Assembly (NCBI GenBank): GCA_910578545.1
Contig: CAJTPT010000007.1
Location: 1-64,000, forward strand
Source: an uncultured Christensenella sp.
GTDB taxonomy: Bacteria; Bacillota; Clostridia; Christensenellales; Pumilibacteraceae
Length of the DNA stretch: 64,000 bases
Direction of reading: 5' to 3'
The notes below the pieces were generated by a model. That model ran no database searches. It had not been told where the DNA came from and saw nothing but the letters and a program-made list of their open reading frames with translations. Shown here one piece after another: positions 26,001 to 34,214 of this stretch. Both the position numbers and the translations under genes were made by a program. Each line of letters opens with the position of its first letter. Within the stretch, counting starts at the first letter, position 1.

Positions 26001-28862
26001 TTGTTTACCGACCGTGACAGCGACTATATTCAAATCAGTTTGCCTATTGGCGGCGCTATCATAAGCGGTAACGCGGGTGTAACGGGCGAGATTGCGCATA
26101 TTACGGTTAAGACCGAAATTACGCTTAAGGAATCGCTTCGCAGGCTTGCAAAAGATCAAACCGCGGCCGAGCTTGCAAAAATCAGTAAGGCGATATCTAC
26201 CGACTTTGACAACAAGTACGGTTTGTACAACATTACTTATTCTGTCGAGGAAAACAAGGGCTATATTTCGTTTACCTACGACGTTTTGACGTTTACGGCT
26301 ACAGGCTCGTCGGGAACGATCGAGTATGACGAAGAAACGAATGCCGTTAATTCCTACAAGACCACCGAGAGCAGCGGCGCCGTTAAGGAAGCAAACATTA
26401 CGGTTAACACGATCGTAAACTACAATTACAGCGCCACCATGGGCTACGTTGCGGATCCCGATCCCGATAAGTACCTGGAAACCAACGGCGATTCCATAGC
26501 AACTGTTTTCTCTAATGCGTCATTGCGCTTAAAACCCGATTATGTTTCAACCACCGATTTGATTGACATAAACGGTATTTCCGATGATAATCCGCTGTTC
26601 AATGGTACTTCAGATGTAAGAGCCGGTAGAAACAGCTTCGAAACTATAATCACGTCCACCATTTTCGTCGGAGAAACGCGTGAGATTTTGCTCAGTTCCT
26701 TGTTCACCGGACTGGGCGCCAATATGAGCTTCTCTTATAATAACAGCACGGCGCAAAAAGATCTTAACGAATTCGGCAGTCAGTGGAGTGACGATACAGG
26801 TCACAATATGGACGTCATCAAGCTTTCCGGCGATAGAATAACCATTCATCCTACTACTGCCGTACAGCTCAACTTTACCGTAGAGGTACAGCGCTTTGCG
26901 GACGCCGCCAAAACCATCCCGTTTGTAAGCGGCAAAGATGACAAAGGCAATCCTATCATAGAGGAAAAGATATATATCACTTTCCGTTATACCGGTATAG
27001 AGGGCTTCAGCTTGAGCGACGCGGGCAACGTCGCTGCGGACGGCTATCTTGTAACGGGCACGGTCAAATTCGATATATTCGGCGATAGTCCTGCGTTTAA
27101 CGCGGGTACTCCGCTTGTACGGCTCAGAGACGCGCGTGGCGGAACTTTATCCACCGATGTCTTTAACGTGCTTAAGCTCGCAACCAGAATATACAATCCC
27201 TCGACTTCAGAGGAAACCAAGAAAAACGAAAAAGATAAACTGTTCAGAATGACTTACGACGACAAGAGCGTTACTATTACGCCTTTGCGTTCGGGCGTCG
27301 GCTACGTGCAGTTTACGGTAAACGTATACAATCAGAGCGTCGATATCTCCCTTACAATCAACGTATCCAAGGAAACTACTCTTAACAACGACCATCTTGT
27401 AACCGTTATAGAGGATAGATACGTTACCATTTCGTCGCTTTTGACCGAACTGGAAAAGAGTAATTCGTTCAACCCCGACGTTAAAGCCGACAAGTATCGT
27501 CCGATTTATACCGATATCAAAAATCCTACCGCATCGGCAAGCGAGCGTATTTATAACGGAATTTATTTTACCGACGAAAAGGACAACATAGGTACGCCTT
27601 CCTTTATCAAAAACGCGGTATTTGAAAACGTCAACAGCGATAACCCCGATATTCGTATCATCTCGAGCAATACGTCAACTCAGCTGAGTCAGACCTACTA
27701 TATGCACGTTCTTTTTACAAGCGACAGCGAGGCGAAAACTTACGAGGGGGCAAAAGCGGGCTCGATTATAGATATGATCGTACCCGTAATTTCGGGCAAA
27801 ATCAAGCTTCAGGATCTCACGGATGGCGGCGATCTTATCGCCAAGATCGACTGCCGTCATACACCTTCCGCATCAAATTGGTGGACGACCGAGGGCTCGG
27901 GACTCGATACCCGTGTTACGATTGACCTCTCGACTTTGCTCGAGAGCGCTCAGATAGAAAATCCCGATAAATACTTGATTTTCCTTCTTTCGGCCGACAG
28001 CGCGGCTTCGTCGAGCTTTACCTATTCCAAAATCGACGGCGGCAAAAAGATCCTTATCATGGTTTCGGATAACACGCCGCTTCTTAAAGATAATACCCGT
28101 AAGATATACGAGCTTAACGTCCATATTTATCGTAGTGACGAGCAGGCCGACACAAAGGTCTTGTCCTTTGACGTTTCTGTAGACGGAATAGTCGACAGAC
28201 TTCCCGTTATGACCGATGACGGTCTTATAGGCTACGGCAATATTTGGCTGTACTCGTTCTTAATCGTATTCGGCGTACTGTTTATAATTTTCCTTATACG
28301 CTTTATCGTTTTCATCAGACGCAGAGCGAAACAGCGCGCCATTATAAAACGCAACCAGGAGCTTATCCGTATGCGCGACCGCTTGCACGGCAAGGCTAAC
28401 GCCGCTTCGCGTGAGCAGCTCGTTCGTGCCAAGATGAAGATGGAAGATCCCAAGTATGCCAAGATGTTCAATGACATGCGTAGGGATAAGGAAGACGAAA
28501 GCGGTATTTCGCTCGACAATTCCGATCTTGCTCAGTCCGCGGAAGCCAAGACCAAAAAGAAAAAGAAAAAGAAAGGCGGCAAAAAATCTGTTGCCGAGCT
28601 TAAGGCCGAATTAGAGGCCAAAAAGGCGGCGTTTGCGGCGGCACAGGCGCAAAACGCTCAGCCTGTAAACCCGTTCGTAAGCGAAGTGCCTATCGAAGGC
28701 GGCGACTTCGGTGCGCCCGACTACGGCGGTTTTGCCGGTGACGCGGGCTTTGCCGACGGCGACGCAGGATTCGCTGACGGCGGCTTCGGCGGCGATACAG
28801 GTTTTGCCGACGCCGAGCCTATAGTCTTTGACGCGACCGAATTCGGCGACGGGAATATGTAA
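23091..28862 (+). CDS. giant 1: secreted RCC1-propeller protein with C-terminal membrane anchor
   Basis: The 1923-residue protein has a signal peptide (residues 1-42, cut near AYA). Residues 55-740 carry several RCC1-like blades, recognisable as A-x-G followed by W-G or W-S: VAAGVDFAIGLTYDGDLYGW, IYTWGRDD, KLYAWGDNKYNQL and LLWAWNKDID. A long beta-rich, probably Ig-like region follows to about 1700. A membrane helix sits near 1716-1742, followed by RRRAKQR. The cytoplasmic tail of about 180 residues has a helical part, a poly-Lys run, and a Gly/Phe/Asp segment with repeated GFAD. The topology is outside N, inside C. GAAGGG precedes the ATG. RCC1 blades usually bind proteins; no enzyme motif is seen. 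Giant 2 follows 15 bp later. Confidence 0.9.
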   Translation: MKSIKKASLFKSRILSFAICIALICCTVLSFGIIAPRGAYADDGPDISQKSENGIRFVQVAAGVDFAIGLTYDGDLYGWSLKADSDRNTSTPATLGDYYPTDPKKIDVKFRVGPGGSKSLDWDSNSPGADYHEETSDRIAHIAATAYTAAFVTQKGYIYTWGRDDTTLTRDVAFTSNNKLHYLLLRSTETDTSVKTPWTEPYIIDYHYYSGSGNNDVTADTNMVPSGNAIVDTAIAAGEYNYIFLFKYNYQGSRKSTGTGEYYASFVWGSLLYEVPNARVAEDSERTYTQSYLSYNGEALNIYLTPYKIDKEQKMSVVAGGYTVGINGYSANGVAGATSLQLRGKNFLTTQNLDVDGSDYKVKNTTNVVTPAKTTIDPVTHRLPATSDPPLADGPAVGAIVASGITVNNAIAGAKGHNQNEGEGGLEIESSAVGTIRGLDVERYYARQATYTGGPSLYSTDVAPAIWSSSSDADGDRLVGDSTLNDDHTNNLCLLPLHYEVSLGNDIGYGISGGKLYAWGDNKYNQLTLGSTVEYKSEPTQILGNRGTIVSVAAGKQESQVKAFYENNPTLVRDDETGTYGFDAGVRNKNEYISAALTSTGLLWAWNKDIDQTQITFCDVDSSTASTAKRDEFAAIYSGYGNTLFAVTTHGKLVRITADGTAFTQKVYDKFLDETGKEIVNWVVDDGNDVVFKATKPTLADPDPEFGTATFYTWSATALKTDSEDENIRINGSTAAAYKPLIQKNNIGDAYRIVGYDAADAKLKFNLTADTLSDETYLPVFKFDGNLMTKTQQENMFEYDVVYDAERGVGVSIHPLQSTKGKKITIEINIARFNTYTKYEGTTDNAIYYDYKVCKITFMVEDTETVKVYSSYDSKNSNNCTIPLLDPNNQYNRSFSLAVQDVTTGVDELNKFLTSDAEIPTVNTALKGSILTQMKDNDKGFPDSDKVAKGNLKYYLNEIDVGRYNNTYKYLFTDRDSDYIQISLPIGGAIISGNAGVTGEIAHITVKTEITLKESLRRLAKDQTAAELAKISKAISTDFDNKYGLYNITYSVEENKGYISFTYDVLTFTATGSSGTIEYDEETNAVNSYKTTESSGAVKEANITVNTIVNYNYSATMGYVADPDPDKYLETNGDSIATVFSNASLRLKPDYVSTTDLIDINGISDDNPLFNGTSDVRAGRNSFETIITSTIFVGETREILLSSLFTGLGANMSFSYNNSTAQKDLNEFGSQWSDDTGHNMDVIKLSGDRITIHPTTAVQLNFTVEVQRFADAAKTIPFVSGKDDKGNPIIEEKIYITFRYTGIEGFSLSDAGNVAADGYLVTGTVKFDIFGDSPAFNAGTPLVRLRDARGGTLSTDVFNVLKLATRIYNPSTSEETKKNEKDKLFRMTYDDKSVTITPLRSGVGYVQFTVNVYNQSVDISLTINVSKETTLNNDHLVTVIEDRYVTISSLLTELEKSNSFNPDVKADKYRPIYTDIKNPTASASERIYNGIYFTDEKDNIGTPSFIKNAVFENVNSDNPDIRIISSNTSTQLSQTYYMHVLFTSDSEAKTYEGAKAGSIIDMIVPVISGKIKLQDLTDGGDLIAKIDCRHTPSASNWWTTEGSGLDTRVTIDLSTLLESAQIENPDKYLIFLLSADSAASSSFTYSKIDGGKKILIMVSDNTPLLKDNTRKIYELNVHIYRSDEQADTKVLSFDVSVDGIVDRLPVMTDDGLIGYGNIWLYSFLIVFGVLFIIFLIRFIVFIRRRAKQRAIIKRNQELIRMRDRLHGKANAASREQLVRAKMKMEDPKYAKMFNDMRRDKEDESGISLDNSDLAQSAEAKTKKKKKKKGGKKSVAELKAELEAKKAAFAAAQAQNAQPVNPFVSEVPIEGGDFGAPDYGGFAGDAGFADGDAGFADGGFGGDTGFADAEPIVFDATEFGDGNM

Positions 28863-28877
28863 GGGGGCGGAACAAAT

Positions 28878-31800
28878 ATGAAAACCAATTCGATAAAACG
28901 CAACGTCTTACTTTTTATAACGCTCGCCGTAGCAATCATAGCTCTCGGTCTTGCTTTGCTTATTCGTCCGGTGGCTCACGCCGATAGAAACATCGGTAAC
29001 AATGCGGGCAACGACAATCCCGATGTTATTATAGATCTTGTTTTGGATGTCAACGGCAGGGTTCCGGAATCCACCGATTACGATACTTCCAAAACCGCGT
29101 TGGAAAACCATAATTCGGGAAAAGACGGTGAGGGCAAAAAAGATTTATTATTACGTACACGCTATATTCAGCATTCGGCTGTTCGCGAGTACTTCGGACA
29201 AACAGGATCTTGGGTCTTTTTAAGTAACTCTATTATTAACGGCAGTACGGCGTTTGACGTTAATACGTTAAACAACAGAGACGTTAATACTTTGGTCGTT
29301 ACGGCTAATGCCATTACCGAAACGGGTAGCGGTAGATTTTGTGTTACTCTCGTTGATAACGCGGAGGAGCCTACAAAGTCGTTTGTTGCTTACTTTAGGG
29401 TAACCGTTATGGATACCTTTGCACAATGGACTTCCGACGAGCAGGCGCTTTACGTCGGCAATAAGGTCCGCGATTCCGACGGCAAGGAATACGTTACAGT
29501 CGACGGTGTTCAAGTCGAACAATCGTCGTTGGACGGCTTTAAGCACAAGCCTATCATGGATGTGTACAACTATTCCAAAATCACAATCGATCTCGGTGAG
29601 GTTTTGCTGGATAGGGCATTGTTTGCCGATACAACTACTACGGAAGGCACTGTTACCGGCACTACGCCCCGTACAGAGCTTTCGGGCAGGAATTGGACTC
29701 TTCATTCCGTTACCAACTTTGCAATCGACGTCGATAATATTCGTTTCGAGGGTCTTTCGGGCGTCACTATTGAAGACTCTATCGTAACGTCGCCGCAAAA
29801 GTTTGACGCATCGACCAACACACCGCCTATCCGCGTTACGCCCAAGGTTATAGGTAATATAGCGGTCGACGATAAGACCATACGCAAATACACTCAGCAG
29901 AACAACGTGGATTTCTGGGACGTAACACACGTTATGAACGTTCCGCTTAAGATTGTGACGGCGGTATCGGGCAGAGCTACTTCGGTCATCGTTAAAATTC
30001 CGGTGAGCTTTGTTCCGGCAAACCCTCAGCCTAAGTCGATTGCCGTCAATTTATTGCGTCTTAACGTCACGTCCACCAACGTGTACGACCTGGCGTCCGA
30101 AACCGTTCTCGACGAGGGGAATAATATCGTTACCGAATTGGACTATTGTTCGATCTACGTTCGTCCGAGCGATCTTATAGAGTACAGCAAGCCCGACAGC
30201 TATCTCGATTCCACGTTCAGCCATAGCGATACGACGATTAACGGCATTAACGAGATAAAAACTCAAAAAGGCATTCGTATCGACAGAATGAAGGAAGACT
30301 ATACTTTGGATGAGGATATCGATAATGATAATACCATCCCCACGATGTATAGGATAACGGCTACCCCCAGCTCGCTTGCTAATACCAACTTTAAAATCAA
30401 GTTTAAAATTCTTTACTATACCGGAAAAACCACAAGCCAGGAGCATGATATCGATGTAACTATAGATATCTCTACCTACGGCGGCTACTCGGTTGCATTC
30501 TCGCCAATAAAGGGTAAAAAGCCCGTCGAGTATAATGCGCTCAATGCCGAAGTTTTTGCGGCAATGCGTCAGCGCGGCTATTTGCTTACCGCTGTTAAAT
30601 CGCTCAACGAAAAGCAACTTGGCGTTTCGTTTGAGAATAACATACTTAAGCTCGACCCGCACGTAAAGGCAATCAACGGTCAAACAACCGCCACGGTTCT
30701 TCTTACGTTTACCAACAGCGAAAGACAAGTCATTACGTTTGAGTCCGAAACAATCAATATCGATGTCGACGCGGGCAGTATTTTTGCTCGGTTTGACGAC
30801 TGGCAGGCATGGCTCATAATTGCGGCTTGCATTCTTGCCGGCATACTTCTTATACTGTTAATAGTTTGGATCTTCATTCATTCGCTGTCCAAGCACAAGC
30901 AAGACGAGCTTGCAATGCAGGCGCCCGTTTCGTCGTATATCGTCAAGCTTAACTCGACGATTGCGCAGACTCAGGCTCAACAGCGCATGCAACAGCAAAG
31001 CATTTTGGCAGGGCAGATGCTATTGGGCGCAGGCGCGCAGTCCGTTCCCGGTGTAATGCCCGATCCCAATACGTTACAGCTTGCTTCCGGCTCGGGCGTT
31101 CAATCGCAACCCGCTCCTATAATGTCCACGCCGAGCTCCGGACCTCAAATGAGCGAACCTCAGGCGACAGTTCCGCCCGATTCCGACGCAGGTCTGGAAG
31201 AGCTTATCGCAAAGTACATCACGGACGACGAGCTTTTGGAACGCATCTTTACCGAAAAATATGAGCCGAAGGGCATGGTTCGCCGCACGTTCTTCAAGTC
31301 AAAGGATTTGCAGACGCGCGAGCTCGAAAAGGAAAAGAAGCGCATAATAGAGCGTTATAAGACGCCTATGCCTATGGACGAAGCAATAATGAGCGAGGCG
31401 GAAATCAACGCCGCCAACGGTGTTATCACTTCCGGCGCCACGTCCGAACCTGCCGAGGAAACTCAGTCTGCCGTTACGTTTGTTTTGGATTTCGATCCCG
31501 ATTCGCCGTTGTACGTCGAGCCGGAAAAGAAGGCGGACGAGTTCTCCGAAGAAAAGATCGATTTGGATGTCTCGCCCGAGGAGGCAAGACTCAGAGCTGC
31601 CGAGCATCGCGCCGACGTTTTGGAAAAAGAGCTTGCCGAGCTTAATTCCCGTTTGGCTAAATGTCAGGCCGAGGTCGACCGCGCCAAGTCGCTTGAGGAC
31701 GAGTTGCGCGAGCACATTGCCAAGGCGGAAGCCGACGACAGTCAGTACGCCAAGGATATCGAGGAACTCGAATTCAAGCTTGCTTCGGCAAGAGGTAAGG

Positions 31801-34055
31801 ATAAGGAGAAGATTACTCGCGACATCGGCATTAAGGAAGAAAAGAAACAACGCAATGCCGACGAGCTTGAAAAGCTTCGTATCCAGCTCGAGCTTATTAC
31901 GGGTAGCAGTAGCAACGTTTACGGCGCTTTGGATAAGCTTTTGGGCTTGCAAAAGCAAAAGAACGACGAAAAAGAGCAAAGCGACGCCGAGCTTGCTCAG
32001 GCGCGCGCCGAGTACGAAGCGTACATGGAACGTATGGAAAAGGTTCGTCAGCGTCAGGAGCTCGAGGCAAAGGTTCAAACGCTTATACCGCTTTTACAGG
32101 CCGTCGACAACAGCGATTACGAAATGCGTCGACTGGAAAAGGTTGCGGAAGAGCAGGCAAAAGAACGCGAAAAGCTCAAATCGGAAATCGCACAGGCCAA
32201 ATCCAGCATTATGGGTACGTCCGACTTTGGCGTTATAGCAGATCTAAACAGTCGGATTTCCGACACCAACGCTCAGCTTGCAGAGCTCGAGCGCGAGATT
32301 ACCAAGGGTTCCAAAGTTAAGTCAGATCTTCAGATCGAGTTCAATTCGCAACGCCGTCAAGCCAACGAATTCTGTACTAAAAACGATATTCCCGTCGAAG
32401 AGGTTGTCCGTGCAGAGGACGACGTTATCGGCGCCATCGAGTTTGAGTTACTCAAGGCCGTTCGCGAAAAAGATAAGCAGGAAGCGGAAGCCGCAGTTGC
32501 AACTGCGCAAGCGGTTTACGAGGATCTTGCTGCGTCGTCCAACGACGTTACCATGCTTGCAATGGACGTTGCCGCGGAAATCGGCGAGATTGAGGATGAA
32601 ATTGCTCAGGTTCAGTCCGAGCTCGACGACATCAACGCGCGTATGGAAACTGCGGGCGAGGACGAGAATCTCGACCTCATGGTCGCTCAGGGCGATACCA
32701 CCGATAGACTCGAAGCGCTCAAAGCCAAGCTCGAGCAAGCCAACGTCGACGGTACCAAGCGCAAGATGGAAGCGCAAGCCGAGTACGACGAAAAGCTCGA
32801 AAATGCGCGCGTCGCACTTGCACGTGCAAACGAAGAGTATGAGCAGGCATGCGCGTCCTTCGACGACTTTGTCAATAATACCAATCCGCTCGATCTTATT
32901 GTTTCGGGTAGCGGCATAATCAGTGTCGACCAAAAGAAGCTTGAAGCGGAAAACCTCAAAAAGCAGCTTGAAAAATCCAAACTCGAGGCCGAGCAGGCAC
33001 GTATGGCGGCTCAGCAGGCTCATGAGCAGGCGGAGGAAGCCCGTCGCAAGGCCCAGGAAGAATCCGAGGAAGCGCGTTTGGAAGCCGAGCGCCTCGCTCA
33101 GGAAGCTATAGAACGTGCCGAACAGGCGCGCCGCGAAGCAGAGGAAAAAGCCAAAGCGGATATCGAGGCCGCCGAACAGGCGCGCCGCGAGGCGGAAGAG
33201 GCTATGGCCGCCGAAGCGGAAGAGGCAAAGCGCAGGGCTCAAGAGGAATCCGAGGAAGCCAAGAGATTGGCGGAAGAGCAAGCCGAACAGGCTCGCAAGG
33301 AAGCCGAAGAGCAAGCCGAACAGGCTCGCAAGGAAGCCGAAGAGCAGGCCGAAAAGACCCGTCAGGAAGCCGAGGAAGCCAAGAGATTGGCGGAAGAGCA
33401 GGCTGAACAGGCTCGCAGGGAAGCCGAAGAGCAGGCTGAGGAAGCAAAGCGCAAAGCTCAGGAAGAAATCGAAGAGATGAAGCGCAAGGCCGAAGAGGAA
33501 GAAGCCGCCAAGCGTGCCGAGGAAGAAGCAAGGCGCGCCGAGGAAGAAGCTCGCCAAAAGGCCGAACAGGAACGTGCCGACGCTCTTGCCAAAAAGATTG
33601 CTCTCCGCAAGGATCAGATTATTGCAATCCGCGGCGAAATGAAGGAGCTCAAGGGCGACGAAGACGCCAAAAAGCTTCGTGAAAGACTGTACAACCTGCA
33701 ATTGTCGTTCGACGAGGAAGAACACGGCTCAACCGAGCTTATGGACTTCTATAACAAGACCATGGACGACATCACCGCCGCAGGTGAGATAGCACGGTTG
33801 AAGGCCGAAAACGCACGCAAGCCTCAGCGCGTTGTTCGCAAAGTGACTGAGCGCGTTAACCGTATAGCCAAAAAGAAGCCCCGTCCAAAGAGCGGCGCAC
33901 GTCCCGGACAGCGCCCCGGTGCACGCTCGGCACAAAGAGCCGGCGCACGTCCGGCATCACGTTCGGGCGCACGCCCCGCGGCACGCAAACCCGGACAGCG
34001 CCCCGCAAAACCGGGCGGAAGACCGTCGAGCGGTAACAGACCGAGACCGAGGTAG
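28878..34055 (+). CDS. giant 2: single-pass membrane protein with long cytoplasmic coiled coil and basic tail
   Basis: The 1725-residue protein has an N-terminal signal or anchor (11-33, cut near AHA), a beta-rich ectodomain of about 600 residues, and a membrane helix at about 642-668. The cytoplasmic region of about 1050 residues starts with a Gln/Pro-rich linker and a small conserved-looking segment (EELIAKYITDDELLERIFTEKY, split here into YITDDELLERIF). A coiled coil runs from about 890 to 1610, with 11-residue repeats like EEQAEQARKEA. The last 70 residues are Arg/Pro/Gly/Ala-rich (ARPGQRPGARSAQRAG) and strongly basic. AAGGGGGCGGA lies before the ATG, 15 bp after giant 1, so the two are co-expressed. 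Giant 3 follows 159 bp later. It looks like a membrane-to-cytoplasm tether. Confidence 0.9.
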   Translation: MKTNSIKRNVLLFITLAVAIIALGLALLIRPVAHADRNIGNNAGNDNPDVIIDLVLDVNGRVPESTDYDTSKTALENHNSGKDGEGKKDLLLRTRYIQHSAVREYFGQTGSWVFLSNSIINGSTAFDVNTLNNRDVNTLVVTANAITETGSGRFCVTLVDNAEEPTKSFVAYFRVTVMDTFAQWTSDEQALYVGNKVRDSDGKEYVTVDGVQVEQSSLDGFKHKPIMDVYNYSKITIDLGEVLLDRALFADTTTTEGTVTGTTPRTELSGRNWTLHSVTNFAIDVDNIRFEGLSGVTIEDSIVTSPQKFDASTNTPPIRVTPKVIGNIAVDDKTIRKYTQQNNVDFWDVTHVMNVPLKIVTAVSGRATSVIVKIPVSFVPANPQPKSIAVNLLRLNVTSTNVYDLASETVLDEGNNIVTELDYCSIYVRPSDLIEYSKPDSYLDSTFSHSDTTINGINEIKTQKGIRIDRMKEDYTLDEDIDNDNTIPTMYRITATPSSLANTNFKIKFKILYYTGKTTSQEHDIDVTIDISTYGGYSVAFSPIKGKKPVEYNALNAEVFAAMRQRGYLLTAVKSLNEKQLGVSFENNILKLDPHVKAINGQTTATVLLTFTNSERQVITFESETINIDVDAGSIFARFDDWQAWLIIAACILAGILLILLIVWIFIHSLSKHKQDELAMQAPVSSYIVKLNSTIAQTQAQQRMQQQSILAGQMLLGAGAQSVPGVMPDPNTLQLASGSGVQSQPAPIMSTPSSGPQMSEPQATVPPDSDAGLEELIAKYITDDELLERIFTEKYEPKGMVRRTFFKSKDLQTRELEKEKKRIIERYKTPMPMDEAIMSEAEINAANGVITSGATSEPAEETQSAVTFVLDFDPDSPLYVEPEKKADEFSEEKIDLDVSPEEARLRAAEHRADVLEKELAELNSRLAKCQAEVDRAKSLEDELREHIAKAEADDSQYAKDIEELEFKLASARGKDKEKITRDIGIKEEKKQRNADELEKLRIQLELITGSSSNVYGALDKLLGLQKQKNDEKEQSDAELAQARAEYEAYMERMEKVRQRQELEAKVQTLIPLLQAVDNSDYEMRRLEKVAEEQAKEREKLKSEIAQAKSSIMGTSDFGVIADLNSRISDTNAQLAELEREITKGSKVKSDLQIEFNSQRRQANEFCTKNDIPVEEVVRAEDDVIGAIEFELLKAVREKDKQEAEAAVATAQAVYEDLAASSNDVTMLAMDVAAEIGEIEDEIAQVQSELDDINARMETAGEDENLDLMVAQGDTTDRLEALKAKLEQANVDGTKRKMEAQAEYDEKLENARVALARANEEYEQACASFDDFVNNTNPLDLIVSGSGIISVDQKKLEAENLKKQLEKSKLEAEQARMAAQQAHEQAEEARRKAQEESEEARLEAERLAQEAIERAEQARREAEEKAKADIEAAEQARREAEEAMAAEAEEAKRRAQEESEEAKRLAEEQAEQARKEAEEQAEQARKEAEEQAEKTRQEAEEAKRLAEEQAEQARREAEEQAEEAKRKAQEEIEEMKRKAEEEEAAKRAEEEARRAEEEARQKAEQERADALAKKIALRKDQIIAIRGEMKELKGDEDAKKLRERLYNLQLSFDEEEHGSTELMDFYNKTMDDITAAGEIARLKAENARKPQRVVRKVTERVNRIAKKKPRPKSGARPGQRPGARSAQRAGARPASRSGARPAARKPGQRPAKPGGRPSSGNRPRPR
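33220..33540 (+). repeat. 33-bp tandem repeats inside giant 2
   Basis: Copies of a 33-bp unit encoding the hendecad EEQAEQARKEA recur. A longer block (33251-33280) is repeated 120 bp downstream (33371-33400). This is recent internal duplication of coiled-coil coding sequence. Confidence 0.75.
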
Positions 34056-34214
34056 TTAAAAGTTCTTGTGCATATCCGTCGCAATGTGCGGCGGATATGC
34101 GCGGAAATAACGGCGAGGGGATAGGTAAGCTGTCATTCCGCCGACAATATGATTCAAATCCGCTTTTGCGGTGGGAATAAGTGTAAAAACAAAAAACAAA
34201 TGCGAGGAACATTT

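Noticed and set aside
32448..33725. Long open frame of 425 codons on the minus strand, opposite giant 2
   Set aside because: It mirrors the repetitive coiled-coil coding strand, has Leu/Phe-rich low-complexity content and no ribosome-binding site or promoter.
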